This document shows positions 25,493 through 34,321 of a stretch of 64,000 nt of DNA, piece by piece; within the stretch, counting starts at the first letter, position 1, and each line of letters begins with the position of its first letter. The DNA is from JAVKFF01 sp040226215 (GTDB lineage Bacteria; Pseudomonadota; Alphaproteobacteria; DSM-16000; Inquilinaceae). A model generated the notes under the pieces. The model was given only the letters and a program-made list of their open reading frames with translations. It did no database searches and was not told the origin of the DNA. The stretch is taken from positions 1 to 64,000 of the forward strand of contig JAVKFF010000052.1 in assembly GCA_040226215.1 (NCBI GenBank). Direction: 5' to 3'. The position numbers were made by a program, and so were the translations under genes.

Positions 25493-26542
25493 ATGTCATC
25501 ACCGATAAAGTCTGAGGAGGAGCGCGGCTTCGGCGATGCCGGCCAAGGTGGCTTCGGTCTGCGATCGATGGTCGGGCGGGCGCTTGGCGCGCGCGAGACG
25601 GGCATCTTCCTGGCATTGGTCCTGATGTGCGTCGGCCTCTCCTTTGCCAGCGAGTCCTTCCTGACCTCGCAGAACCTGCTGAATGTCGGGCGTCAGGTCT
25701 CGCTGCTCGGGATCATGGCGGTCGGCATGACCTTCGTGCTGATCTCCGGCGAGGTGGACCTCTCGGTCGGCTCGACCTACGCGCTGGCGGGCCTGGCGAC
25801 CGGCATGCTGATCGTGGCGCAGTGGGCGCTGTTCCCGGCAGTGATCGTCGGCCTTTCCATCGGCGTCGCGGTCGGCGTGGTGAATGGCGTGCTGACGACC
25901 TACGGCCGGATTCCCTCGCTGATCGCCACGCTTGGCATGCTCAGCGTGATCCGCGGCATCGCGCTCTTGGTTACCGACGGCCAGCCGGTGACGGTGAACG
26001 AGCGCCTGGGTGCCGTTCCGGAAGTCCTGGAGAGCTTCGAGTTCGTCGGCCAGGGCTACCTGTTCGGCGTCATCCCGATGCAGCTCGTGTTCTTCGTGGC
26101 GATTGCGCTGGTCGCCTGGATCGTGCTCGCCCACACCAATTTCGGTTTCCGCATCTTCGCCGTCGGCGGCAACGCCAAGGCGGCCCGCGTCTCCGGCATG
26201 CCGGTCAACGCGGTCAAGATCTGGGCGTTCGTCGTCATGGGCCTGCTGGCGGCGATTGCCGGCATCCTCAGCATGGCCTTTCTGCCAAGCGGACAAGCCG
26301 GCCGTACAGGTCTCGGCCTCGAACTCGACGTCATCGCCGCGACAATCGTCGGCGGCGCCTCGCTGTCGGGTGGTGAGGGCACAATTCTCGGCACCATCTT
26401 CGGCGTGCTGATCATCGGCGTGCTGCGCAACGGTCTGGTGCTGCTGGGCATCTCGCCCTTCGTGCAGGAACTGATGATCGGCCTCGTCATCATCGTTGCC
26501 GTGGGCATCGACAAGTGGACGGCCGGACGGCGTGCGCGGTGA
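25493..26542 (+). CDS. ABC transporter permease, RbsC type
   Basis: 349 residues with about nine to ten membrane segments. Family text includes ISGEVDLSVGSTYALAG, TYGRIPSLIATLGMLSVIRG, FRIFAVGGNAKAARVSGMPV and GGASLSGGEGTILGTIFGVLIIGVLRNGL. A hydrophilic N-terminus of about 30 residues precedes the first segment. GAGGAGC stands before ATG 25493. Only one permease gene is present, so the channel is a homodimer as in ribose, xylose and autoinducer-2 importers. Confidence 0.95.
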   Translation: MSSPIKSEEERGFGDAGQGGFGLRSMVGRALGARETGIFLALVLMCVGLSFASESFLTSQNLLNVGRQVSLLGIMAVGMTFVLISGEVDLSVGSTYALAGLATGMLIVAQWALFPAVIVGLSIGVAVGVVNGVLTTYGRIPSLIATLGMLSVIRGIALLVTDGQPVTVNERLGAVPEVLESFEFVGQGYLFGVIPMQLVFFVAIALVAWIVLAHTNFGFRIFAVGGNAKAARVSGMPVNAVKIWAFVVMGLLAAIAGILSMAFLPSGQAGRTGLGLELDVIAATIVGGASLSGGEGTILGTIFGVLIIGVLRNGLVLLGISPFVQELMIGLVIIVAVGIDKWTAGRRAR

Positions 26543-26598
26543 CGCCTTGTCGGGTCAGAAAAATCACCGAACCACCGCTTGCTAGGGAGGGCAGGACC

Positions 26599-27582
26599 TT
26601 GAGGAAATCGACTTACCTGGCGACGGCAGCCGCCGTCGCCCTGACCGTCCAGTTCGCGCCGGCGCACGGCCAGGACGGCACGAACGTGGCCGACTTCGCG
26701 CTCGCCGACCGTATCGCCGAGGCGGTCGCGGGCGGCGAGACGCTGGACATCTACGTCTCCTATCACGACGTCTCGAACGAATTCGCGCCGTTCATCCGCG
26801 ACGGCGTGGCCCGCGCCGGCGAGGAGCTGGGCGTGAACGCGGTCTTCATCGGCCCGGTCGGCGCCGACGCCGACGCGCAGATCAGCGAGATCGAAACGCT
26901 GATGGGCCAGATGGACGGACTGGCGATCTCCTCGGTCAGCACCGACGCCCTGGCGCCGCTGATCAACCGGGTGATCGAGGCCGGCATCCCCGTCGTCACC
27001 TACAACACCGACAATCCGGAGAGCGACCGCCTGGTCTTCGCCGGGCAGGATCTGGTGCAGTCCGGACGCGAGGCCGGCGATCTGATGGCCCAGGTGCTGG
27101 ACGGCAGCGGCCAGGTGATCATCACCACGCTGGACGCCGCCGCCCAATGGTCGATCGACCGCGAGACCGGCGCCCGCGAGGCACTCGACGCCTATCCGGA
27201 CATCGAGGTGGTGCAGACCGTCAACACCGGCACCGACCCGCAGGAGATCTATGCCAGCATCGAGAACGCCATGCTGGCCAATCCCGGTGTCGACGGCATC
27301 CTCTCGCTGGAGTGCTGTTCCACCCCCGCCGCCGGCGAATGGGTAGACCGCAACGCCGCCGGCGACCGGGTCAAGGTCGTGGGCTTCGATCTTCTCGACC
27401 AGACCATCGACCTGATCGTGGACGGCGCCATCCAGGCGACCATCGACCAGGCGCCGGAACGTCAGGGCTTCGAGGCGGTGAACCTGATCTACCAGTTCCT
27501 CAACGGCGAGACGATCAGCAACCTCGATACCGGCGTGGGCATCTACACCGCCGACAACATCGAGGACGTGTTGTCGCGCTAG
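26599..27582 (+). CDS. periplasmic sugar-binding protein, RbsB type
   Basis: 327 residues from a TTG start at 26599, supported by GGGAGG eight bases upstream and a clean signal peptide (MRKSTYLATAAAVALTVQFA, cleavage near AHGQDG). The mature protein is the periplasmic-binding-protein-like I fold: DGLAISSVSTDALAPLINR, GIPVVTYNTDNPES, FAGQDLVQSGREAGD, and FLNGETISNLDTGVGIYT near the end. It includes the unusual pair LECCST. Receptor of importer D, probably for a pentose-like or other furanose/pyranose ligand. Confidence 0.93.
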   Translation: MRKSTYLATAAAVALTVQFAPAHGQDGTNVADFALADRIAEAVAGGETLDIYVSYHDVSNEFAPFIRDGVARAGEELGVNAVFIGPVGADADAQISEIETLMGQMDGLAISSVSTDALAPLINRVIEAGIPVVTYNTDNPESDRLVFAGQDLVQSGREAGDLMAQVLDGSGQVIITTLDAAAQWSIDRETGAREALDAYPDIEVVQTVNTGTDPQEIYASIENAMLANPGVDGILSLECCSTPAAGEWVDRNAAGDRVKVVGFDLLDQTIDLIVDGAIQATIDQAPERQGFEAVNLIYQFLNGETISNLDTGVGIYTADNIEDVLSR

Positions 27583-27600
27583 CAGGCATGCGAATGGCTG

Positions 27601-27630
27601 GGACGCGTGGCGATGCCCCGCCGCGCGTCC
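27601..27630 (+). other. stem-loop after the RbsB-type SBP gene (module D)
   Basis: GGACGCGTGGCG (27601-27612) pairs with CGCCGCGCGTCC (27619-27630) around the loop ATGCCC: a 12-bp stem with one G-T wobble. It starts 18 bases after the SBP stop. It argues that the ATPase is read from TTG 27672 and not from the in-frame ATG 27588, which would place the hairpin in the coding region. Confidence 0.75.
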
Positions 27631-27671
27631 TGCCGTCCGGCCGCCGCTTTCCGCATCCAGGACCAAGCGCG

Positions 27672-29183
27672 TTGACCGCACCACCCATCGTCGAGCTGAA
27701 GGGAATTACCAAGCGCTTCCCCGGCGTCCTGGCGCTGGACGATGTCGGGTTGTCGATCGAGGCGGGCTCGGTGCACGCCGTGGTTGGCGAGAACGGTGCC
27801 GGCAAGAGCACGCTGATGAACATCCTGGCGGGTGAACTGCAGCCCGATCGAGGCGAGATCCTGCTGGACGGCGAGGAGATCACCATCCCGTCGCCCATGG
27901 CCAGCCAGCGCATCGGGGTCAAGGTCGTCTATCAGGAACTCTCGCTCTGCGCGAATTTGAGCGTCGCCGAGAACATCATGCTCGACCGGCTGGCGGCCCG
28001 GCCGGCCTACGGCCTTTTCCGGCGCCGGGAAATCCGCCAGGCCGCGCGCGCCAGCCTGAAGCGGCTCGGCATGGAGCACCTCGATCCGTCAACACCAGTC
28101 GCCGATCTTTCGGTCGCGCAGAAGCAACTCGTGGAGATCGCCCGGGCGATCTCACAGAAGGCCAGGATCCTGGTCCTCGACGAGCCGAATTCGGCACTTG
28201 CCAAGAGCGAGACCGCGAGGCTTTTTCGCGTGATCGAGCAGCTCAATGCCGAGGGCGTGACCATCGTCTACGTCTCTCACCACCTCGAGGAGGTGCTGCA
28301 CATCGCCGACCGGATTTCGGTGATGCGCGACGGCCGCCATATAGAGACGGTCGAGAACAATGCCGGCGTCACGCCGGCCCATCTGATCGCCTCCATGGTG
28401 GGCCGGGCGCTCGAGCTCTCGACCAGGGCGCATGCGCAGCCGATCGCCGCCAACCAGGACCGTCCAGCGGTGCTCGCCGTCGAGCGGCTGAGCGCCGCGC
28501 CGGTGCTGCGGGACGTCGGCTTCCAGCTGCGCGCCGGCGAGATCCTCGGCGTCGCGGGCCTGCCTGATTCCGGCAAGGACGACCTGCCGGCGGCCGTCTT
28601 CGGGCTCATCCCGCGCGGCGGCTCGGTGACGGTGGTGGGCCAGTCCGTGCCGCCCCTCGCGCCCCGCCGCTCGATCCGGGCCGGCATGGCGCTGGTCCCG
28701 GCCGACCGCCGGGGGGCGGGGGCGCTGCTGTCGATGAGCGTACAGGAGAATGTCGTCGCCTCCTCACTCGACAAGGTCAGCCGCCTGGGCTTTGTCGACG
28801 GCCGCAAGGTGCGGGCGCTCGGCCGCTCCTATGTGCGCCAGCTCGACGCCCGGATCGCTCATCTGAGGCAGAAAATCCGCACGCTGAGCGGCGGCAACCA
28901 GCAGAAGATCATCATCGCCAGGGGGTTGGCGACGCGGCCGCGGGTGCTGATCCTGCACGAGCCGACACGCGGCATCGATGTCGGCGCCAAGGCGGAGATC
29001 TATGGCATTCTGGCGGGGCTGGCCGAGCAGGGGGTTGGCATCCTGCTGATCTCCTCGGAAATGCCGGAGTTGATCAGCCAGTGCCACCGCGTGCTGATCA
29101 TGCACGAGGGGCGCGTGCGTGGCGAAGTGACAGGCGACGACATCACCGAGGAGACGATCCTGTCGGCCGCCATGGGACAGTGA
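27672..29183 (+). CDS. sugar ABC transporter ATPase with two domains, RbsA/MglA type
   Basis: 503 residues from TTG 27672 (AGGA nine bases upstream), the typical RbsA length; an ATG at 27588 would add 28 residues. Domain 1 is intact: GENGAGKST at about residues 39-47, LSVAQKQLVEIARAI, and Walker B VLDEPNSAL. Domain 2 is degenerate, as expected for the family: GLPDSGKDDL in place of Walker A, LSGGNQQKIIIARGL, and LILHEPTRGIDVGAK, where the Walker B Asp is His, an extra change. Domain 2 probably cannot hydrolyse ATP. It energises importer D. Confidence 0.93.
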   Translation: MTAPPIVELKGITKRFPGVLALDDVGLSIEAGSVHAVVGENGAGKSTLMNILAGELQPDRGEILLDGEEITIPSPMASQRIGVKVVYQELSLCANLSVAENIMLDRLAARPAYGLFRRREIRQAARASLKRLGMEHLDPSTPVADLSVAQKQLVEIARAISQKARILVLDEPNSALAKSETARLFRVIEQLNAEGVTIVYVSHHLEEVLHIADRISVMRDGRHIETVENNAGVTPAHLIASMVGRALELSTRAHAQPIAANQDRPAVLAVERLSAAPVLRDVGFQLRAGEILGVAGLPDSGKDDLPAAVFGLIPRGGSVTVVGQSVPPLAPRRSIRAGMALVPADRRGAGALLSMSVQENVVASSLDKVSRLGFVDGRKVRALGRSYVRQLDARIAHLRQKIRTLSGGNQQKIIIARGLATRPRVLILHEPTRGIDVGAKAEIYGILAGLAEQGVGILLISSEMPELISQCHRVLIMHEGRVRGEVTGDDITEETILSAAMGQ

Positions 29184-29226
29184 CGCACGTCGCCGGGACG
29201 CGAGGCAGGCGCGGGGGAGGGCAGAG

Positions 29227-30162
29227 ATGGCAGGATCCAGGATAAGTGTGGTGGGCAGTTTCGCCGTCGGCATGACGATCCGCTCGCCCGAACTGCCGGT
29301 CTTCGGCCAAACGCTGCTGGGCTCGGATTTCGACATGGGGCCGGGCGGCAAGGGATCCAACCAGGCCGTCGCGGCCAGCAGGCTCGGCGCGCGAACCGCT
29401 CTCGTGGCCATCCTGGGCGACGATCCGCTTGCCCGTATCGCCCACGACCTTTACGCGGCCGAGGGCGTGGACACGACCCACCTCACCACCACGACGGAGC
29501 GGCCCACGGGTGTCGGCTTCATCATCCTCAACCGGGACGGCGACAACTTCATCATCCTCGACATGGGCGCGAACGAGCTGATGGGCGAGGCGCATGTGGA
29601 GGCGGCCACGCCGGCGATCGCCGGCAGCGGCATCGTCATGACGGTGCTGGAGATCCCGACCGAGGCGGCGCGGCGGGCCATGCAGGTCGGGCGCGAGCAC
29701 GGCGCGCTCACCATCCTCAACCCCGCTCCGGCGCGCGAGCTCCCGCCCGACATCTTCCGCTTCGTCGACTACCTCACGCCCAATGAAAGCGAGATCCGCA
29801 TCCTGCTGGGCCTGCCCGCCGACGACCCGACACCGACACCGAAATTGGCCCGGCGTCTGCGCGATCTCGGTGTCGGCAACCTGGTCGTGACCATGGGCGA
29901 ACGCGGCACGCTTGTGCTCACCGACGAGGGCGAGGAGACCGTGCCGGGCTGCAAGGTGGCGGTCGTCGACTCCACCGGTGCGGGCGATGCGTTCAACGCC
30001 GGCTTCGCGGTGGCGCTGGGGGAAGGGCGGCCGATCCTCGATGCGGTTCGCTTCGGTTGCGCCTGCGGTGCGCTCGCCTGCACCCGGCTCGGCGTCATCC
30101 CGGCGCTCGCCAATCGCATACAAGCTGACAAGCTGTATCAAGAAACCTATGGAACCTTTTGA
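29227..30162 (+). CDS. ribokinase-like carbohydrate kinase (PfkB family)
   Basis: 311 residues. PfkB signatures: GPGGKGSNQAVAASRLGA near residues 38-55 and DSTGAGDAFNAGFAVALG near 245-262, the latter with the catalytic Asp and anion hole GAGD. NPAPARELP and NESEIRILLG match ribokinase. Phosphorylates the sugar delivered by importer D, using ATP in the cytoplasm. GGGGGAGGG lies before ATG 29227. Its stop codon overlaps the ribosome site of the RbsD-like gene, so the two are co-translated. Confidence 0.94.
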   Translation: MAGSRISVVGSFAVGMTIRSPELPVFGQTLLGSDFDMGPGGKGSNQAVAASRLGARTALVAILGDDPLARIAHDLYAAEGVDTTHLTTTTERPTGVGFIILNRDGDNFIILDMGANELMGEAHVEAATPAIAGSGIVMTVLEIPTEAARRAMQVGREHGALTILNPAPARELPPDIFRFVDYLTPNESEIRILLGLPADDPTPTPKLARRLRDLGVGNLVVTMGERGTLVLTDEGEETVPGCKVAVVDSTGAGDAFNAGFAVALGEGRPILDAVRFGCACGALACTRLGVIPALANRIQADKLYQETYGTF

Positions 30163-30172
30163 GGAGATTGGA

Positions 30173-30634
30173 ATGAACCGCGGCAACATCCTGAACGCGG
30201 AGCTGTGCCACGCGATCGCCAGCATGGGGCATGGCGACCTGATGATCGTCTGCGACGCCGGCTTTCCGATCCCGCGCGACGCCTGGCGGATCGATCTCGC
30301 CCTGGTGCCGGACGTACCCGATCTGGAGACGGTGCTGACGGCCATCGCCGGCGGTTTCATCGCCGAGAAGGTCGCCTATGCCGACACGCTGCCGACCAAC
30401 AACCAGCCGCTGCTCGACAAGGTCAGACGGCTTTTCGCCGACGCCGAACACGACATGCTCACGCATGAGACGATCCTCGGCGAGATGGCGGCCCGGGCGA
30501 AGGTGATCGTGCGCACCGGCGCCTTCGACCCCTGGGGCAACATCCTGCTCTACTCGGGCGTGGACGTTCCCCAATGGTTCGCCAAGCCCGGAACCGTGGC
30601 GCCCGATTACTATGCCGAGAAGATGCGGCAATGA
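30173..30634 (+). CDS. RbsD/FucU-type sugar mutarotase (pyranase)
   Basis: 153 residues. Motifs: NAELCHAIASMGHGDLMIVCDAGFPIP with the catalytic His of GH, RIDLALVPDVP and DPWGNILLYSGV at the C-terminal active site. Interconverts ring forms of the imported sugar so that the kinase receives the right anomer or furanose form. The Trp in DPWGN, where E. coli RbsD has Tyr, resembles the FucU branch, so the sugar need not be ribose. GAGGAG before ATG 30173 overlaps the ribokinase stop. Confidence 0.93.
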   Translation: MNRGNILNAELCHAIASMGHGDLMIVCDAGFPIPRDAWRIDLALVPDVPDLETVLTAIAGGFIAEKVAYADTLPTNNQPLLDKVRRLFADAEHDMLTHETILGEMAARAKVIVRTGAFDPWGNILLYSGVDVPQWFAKPGTVAPDYYAEKMRQ

Positions 30635-30647
30635 TCGGCGGGCTGAC

Positions 30648-31475
30648 GTGAAGCGCATCTTCGACTGGGGCGCCCGGCCGGCGATGCGCAAGTTGACCAT
30701 CGCCGACCTGAGGGCGGCACGGGGGCAGCGGCAATACGTCCAGGTGACCGCGAATACCGCGGAGGAGGCGGCGGCGGCCGAGGCCGCGGGCTGCGACATG
30801 ATCGTCTGCCGGTCGCGTGGCGTCGAGGCGATCCGCCAAGGCTCGCCGCACCTCTTCGTCACTGCCGCGCTGGGCTTCGCCGAGCGCATCACCGACGAGG
30901 AGTTGCTGCGCGAGGCATTCTTCGCGCTGACCCATGGCGCCGACGCGGTGCTGATCGGCCGCGGCATGGGGGTCGTCCAGATGCTGGCGGATGAGGATAT
31001 CCCGGTGGTCGGACATGTCGGCATGGTGCCGCGCAAGTCGACCTGGGTGGGCGGTGTACGCGCGGTGGGCAAGACGGCGGCGGAGGCCCTGGATCTGCAC
31101 CGCAGGTTCCGGCGGCTGGAGGAGGCCGGCGCTTTCGCGGTTGAGGCGGAACTGATCGTGGAACCGGTGATGGCTGAATTGACGGCACGCACGGGCCTGG
31201 TGACGATCTCGCTGGGCTCGGGCCGGCATGCGGACGTGATCTTCCAGTTCATGTCGGATGTCTGCGGCGAGGAGGAGCGCAGCCCGCGCCACGCCCGGAC
31301 CTATGGCCGGATCGCCACGCTACGCCAGCAGATCCGGGAAGAGCGTGTGCGCGCCCTGACCGCCTTCTGCCGGGACGTCGAGAGGCGGGATTACCCCGGT
31401 CAGGCGGAAACCGTCGCCGGAAGCCAGGAGGAACTGGACCGATTCAAGCAGCTGCTCGACCGGGAAACCGCCTGA
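30648..31475 (+). CDS. PanB-like TIM-barrel protein lacking PanB catalytic residues
   Basis: 275 residues from GTG 30648 (GGCGGG upstream; ATG 30684 is the alternative). The barrel aligns with ketopantoate hydroxymethyltransferase: VVGHVGMVPRKS for the GHLGLTPQ motif, and the Glu in AGAFAVEAEL is kept. The Mg-binding Asp pair is lost (VCRSRG for VGDSLG; VTAALGF for LADLPF), as is the Lys-Glu of KIEGG (LIGRG). It therefore cannot be assigned ketopantoate synthesis. Last gene of operon D, 13 bases after the mutarotase; probably an aldolase or lyase of the same sugar pathway, or a phosphoenolpyruvate-hydrolase-like protein. Confidence 0.8.
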   Translation: MKRIFDWGARPAMRKLTIADLRAARGQRQYVQVTANTAEEAAAAEAAGCDMIVCRSRGVEAIRQGSPHLFVTAALGFAERITDEELLREAFFALTHGADAVLIGRGMGVVQMLADEDIPVVGHVGMVPRKSTWVGGVRAVGKTAAEALDLHRRFRRLEEAGAFAVEAELIVEPVMAELTARTGLVTISLGSGRHADVIFQFMSDVCGEEERSPRHARTYGRIATLRQQIREERVRALTAFCRDVERRDYPGQAETVAGSQEELDRFKQLLDRETA

Positions 31476-31539
31476 GCCGGACGTGGCCCCGCGGGCGTTA
31501 CCCCACGGGCGTGACGCCGACAGCAGCGACGATGCCGCT

Positions 31540-32484
31540 TCAGCCTGTCTGGATCGCGGCGTGCCCCAGGGTGAAGGCCGGCGGCGCGGCCGGAACGCTT
31601 GACCGGACCTTGTCGCAGACGGCCGAGACCGTGGCGCCGGCCGCCGGTACGCTACGGGCGTCGCAGGCCTCGAATATGGCGGCGATGCTGCGCTGCAGAT
31701 TGTCGGCGACCCGGTCACGCCGGTCGGTGAAGTCGTTGTCGTTGTGCGTGACGATCATGATCATCGGCACGGCCGGCGCACGGTCCACGATCTGGGCGAC
31801 GATGTTGCCGGCGATGGTCGGATAGTCGGCATCCAGATAGTCGGGCCGCAGGTCCCAGTTGAAGCTCCTGGCGTTGCGGATCTCGGTCCGCGAGGTGTCG
31901 ACCGTCAGCGGCAGGTTGACGAAGTCGAGCTGGCCCGGAAGCAACCGGAAGTCCGGGTTGGCGCGGTGCGGATCCGGCGGCGCGCCGATCCAGGAGGCAT
32001 AGAGATCGGGGAAGTTGCGGCCCGGACAGGAGATCGAGCCGCCGCGAAAGCCCAGTTCCTCCAGCACCGCGAAGGTGGCGTCGTTGGCCGAGAAGGTGCC
32101 GGGCCGGAAATATTCCGGCCGCCGGCCAAGCGCGCGCTGCCAGATCGCCGTGCCCTCCGACACGAGCGCCGTCTGTCGCATCGCGCTCAGCGAGCCGAAA
32201 TGGGTCGGATAGGTCTCGGGGTCGAATTTGTAGGGATGCAGGTGCAGGCCGAGGCAGGCGCCGTCGCTTTCCAGGTCGAGGAACAGGCGCGGGTGCGCGG
32301 CCGCGGTCTCCGGATGGATGAAGAAGCTGACCGGCAGCCCGAACTCTCGCGCGATGGCTGCGTAGCCCTCGATGAAGCGGGCGCTGTCCTCGTAACTGTT
32401 GGGACCGCTGGTCGCCGGGCCCTGCCGGTCCGCCGGCCTGACCGGCTCACAATCCATCGAGATCACGATATTGATCGGTTCCAT
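31540..32484 (-). CDS. polysaccharide deacetylase-family (NodB fold) hydrolase
   Basis: 314 residues. Carbohydrate-esterase-4-type motifs: SMDCEP (catalytic Asp and metal Asp), LGLHLHPYKFD (metal histidines), RPGTFSANDAT (Arg-Pro-Gly) and a late IVTHNDND. No signal peptide, so a cytoplasmic amidase role is likely, as in PuuE-type allantoinases and related C-N hydrolases, in preference to cell-wall deacetylation. Last gene of operon E, 15 bases after the DppC-like gene. Its role is probably to open an amide of the imported compound. Confidence 0.9.
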   Translation of the reverse strand: MEPINIVISMDCEPVRPADRQGPATSGPNSYEDSARFIEGYAAIAREFGLPVSFFIHPETAAAHPRLFLDLESDGACLGLHLHPYKFDPETYPTHFGSLSAMRQTALVSEGTAIWQRALGRRPEYFRPGTFSANDATFAVLEELGFRGGSISCPGRNFPDLYASWIGAPPDPHRANPDFRLLPGQLDFVNLPLTVDTSRTEIRNARSFNWDLRPDYLDADYPTIAGNIVAQIVDRAPAVPMIMIVTHNDNDFTDRRDRVADNLQRSIAAIFEACDARSVPAAGATVSAVCDKVRSSVPAAPPAFTLGHAAIQTG

Positions 32485-32499
32485 GGCGGGGTCTCGCGG

Positions 32500-33333
32500 T
32501 CAGTTGTGGTGCGGGTCGAGGTGGTCGCGCAGGGCGTCGCCGAGGAAGTTGGCGCCGAGCACGAGCAGCGTGATGGCGGCGCCGGGAAAGACGACGATCC
32601 ACCAGGCGGTGTCGATGTAGGAACGGCCGTCGGAGACGATCGATCCCCAGGTCGCGGTCGGCGGGCCGACGCCCATGCCGAGGAAGGAGAGAGCGGATTC
32701 GAGCAGCACCGCCTCGCCAAGCTGCAAGGTGGCCATGACGATCATCGAGCTGATCAGATTGGGCAGGATGTGGCCCAGGATGATGCGCCCGTCGCGGGCG
32801 CCGAGCACGACCGAGGCCTGGACGAACTCCCGCTCCTTGAGCGACAGCACGATGCTGCGCGCCAGCCGGGCGTACTGCACCCAACCCCAGGCCGAGATGA
32901 CGATGATGATGCTCAATAGGCCGGCGCCGAAGAAGGCGATCCAGGCGATGGCGAACAGGATCATCGGAATCGAAAGCTGGATGTCCATGAAGCGCATGAC
33001 GATGGCGCTGGCCATGCCGCGGTAGTAGCCCGCGAACAGCCCGATCGTGGTGCCGATGACGCCGGAGACCAGCACCGCGCCGATCGCCACCATGATCGAG
33101 ACGCGCGCGCCGTGGATCACCCGGCTGAGGAGGTCGCGGCCGAGCGCATCGGTACCCAGCACGTAGAGCTGGCCCGCATCGTCGCGCCACATCGGCGGGC
33201 GCAGCCGCGCCAGCAGGTTCTGCAGGGTGGGGTCCAGTGGCGCCAGCACGTCGGCGAACAGCGCGGCGAGCACCGCAATGGCCAGGACAGTGGCGCCGAT
33301 GGCGCCCTTGGCGGTCTTGAGCAGCGACACCAT
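32500..33333 (-). CDS. ABC transporter permease, DppC type (module E)
   Basis: 277 residues. Membrane segment KGAIGATVLAIAVLAALFAD, then VLGTDALGRDLLSRVIHGA, the EAA loop VVLGARDGRIILGHILPNLIS, and tail LGDALRDHLDPHHN. It starts 4 bases after the DppB-like stop. Partner permease of importer E. Confidence 0.94.
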   Translation of the reverse strand: MVSLLKTAKGAIGATVLAIAVLAALFADVLAPLDPTLQNLLARLRPPMWRDDAGQLYVLGTDALGRDLLSRVIHGARVSIMVAIGAVLVSGVIGTTIGLFAGYYRGMASAIVMRFMDIQLSIPMILFAIAWIAFFGAGLLSIIIVISAWGWVQYARLARSIVLSLKEREFVQASVVLGARDGRIILGHILPNLISSMIVMATLQLGEAVLLESALSFLGMGVGPPTATWGSIVSDGRSYIDTAWWIVVFPGAAITLLVLGANFLGDALRDHLDPHHN

Positions 33334-33337
33334 GCGC

Positions 33338-34252
33338 CTACTGCCGGATCCGTGGGTCGATCAGATAGTAGGAGAGATCGACCAGCAGGTTGATGACGAG
33401 GAAGATGACGGTGAAGACGAAGACGCTGGCCATCACCACGGGTATGTCGCGGGCCAGCACGGCGGCGACGCTGGCGCGGCCGAGGCCGGGCCAGGAGAAG
33501 ACCGTCTCGGCGACCACGGTGCCGGTGAGCAGGTTGCCCGCCTGCAGGCCCCAGACCGTGATGATCGGCACCTGGGCGTTGCGGAAGGCGTGGCGCATGA
33601 CGACGCGGCGTTCGGGCACGCCCTTGGCGCGGGCGGTGCGCACGTAGTTCTGGTTCAGCGTCTCCAGCATGGTGGAGCGCACCATGCGGGTGATCAGGGC
33701 GTTGAAGTACCAGCCCAGCGTGACTGCGGGCAGCACCAGATGCGCCAGCGTGCCGCGGCCGCCGACCGGGAAGATCGGCAGGGCCACGGCGAAGGCCAGG
33801 ATCAGCAGCATGCCGAGCCAGAAGACCGGCATGGACTGGCCGAGCACGGCGACCATGGTGGCGACGAGGTCGATCGGCTTTCCCTTGTTGCGCGCCGCCG
33901 TGATGCCGAGCGGGATCGAGATTGCGGTGGCGATGACAAGGCTGGCGGCGGCGAGTTCCAGCGTGGCCGGGAGCTGGCCCAGCACGAAGTCCATCGCCGG
34001 CAGGCGGTGCCGGAAGGAGGTCCCGAAATCGCCAGTCAGCGCATCGCCGAGGAAGGACAGGTACTGCACGATCCAGGGACGGTCGAAGCCGAGCTCGCGC
34101 CGCATCGCCTCGAGGTCGGCGTCGCTGGCGCCCGGATCGGCCAGCAGCAGCACGGGATCGCCGCTCGCCGTCACGAACAGGAAGACGATGAGGGTCATGC
34201 CGAGGAGCGCTATGGGCACCTGCAGCAGGCGCGATCCGATGGTGCGGAGCAT
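33338..34252 (-). CDS. ABC transporter permease, DppB type (module E)
   Basis: 304 residues. Begins MLRTIGSRLLQVPIALLGMT and contains ASGDPVLLL (PGDP-like), FGTSFRHRLPAMDFVL, the EAA loop VRTARAKGVPERRVVMRHAFRNAQVP and the tail YLIDPRIRQ. About six membrane segments. It is separated from the SBP gene by 69 bases with a perfect stem-loop. Confidence 0.94.
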   Translation of the reverse strand: MLRTIGSRLLQVPIALLGMTLIVFLFVTASGDPVLLLADPGASDADLEAMRRELGFDRPWIVQYLSFLGDALTGDFGTSFRHRLPAMDFVLGQLPATLELAAASLVIATAISIPLGITAARNKGKPIDLVATMVAVLGQSMPVFWLGMLLILAFAVALPIFPVGGRGTLAHLVLPAVTLGWYFNALITRMVRSTMLETLNQNYVRTARAKGVPERRVVMRHAFRNAQVPIITVWGLQAGNLLTGTVVAETVFSWPGLGRASVAAVLARDIPVVMASVFVFTVIFLVINLLVDLSYYLIDPRIRQ

Positions 34253-34270
34253 GGGGCCGTTCCGGTGCGG

Positions 34271-34296
34271 CCCGGGCGGCGCGACGGCCGCCCGGG
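34271..34296 (-). other. intercistronic stem-loop after the SBP gene (module E)
   Basis: Perfect 10-bp arms CCCGGGCGGC and GCCGCCCGGG around the loop GCGACG, 25 bases after the SBP stop. A smaller hairpin, ACCGAT-N5-ATCGGT (34306-34322), sits right at the SBP stop codon. Both are in the gap before the permease genes. Confidence 0.72.
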
Positions 34297-34321
34297 TGTC
34301 GGTTCACCGATTGCGTATCGG

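Noticed and set aside
27588..27671. ATG start for the RbsA-type ATPase at 27588
   Set aside because: It would place a 12-bp stem-loop inside the coding region and make the protein longer than its family; TTG 27672 gives the standard length with AGGA upstream.
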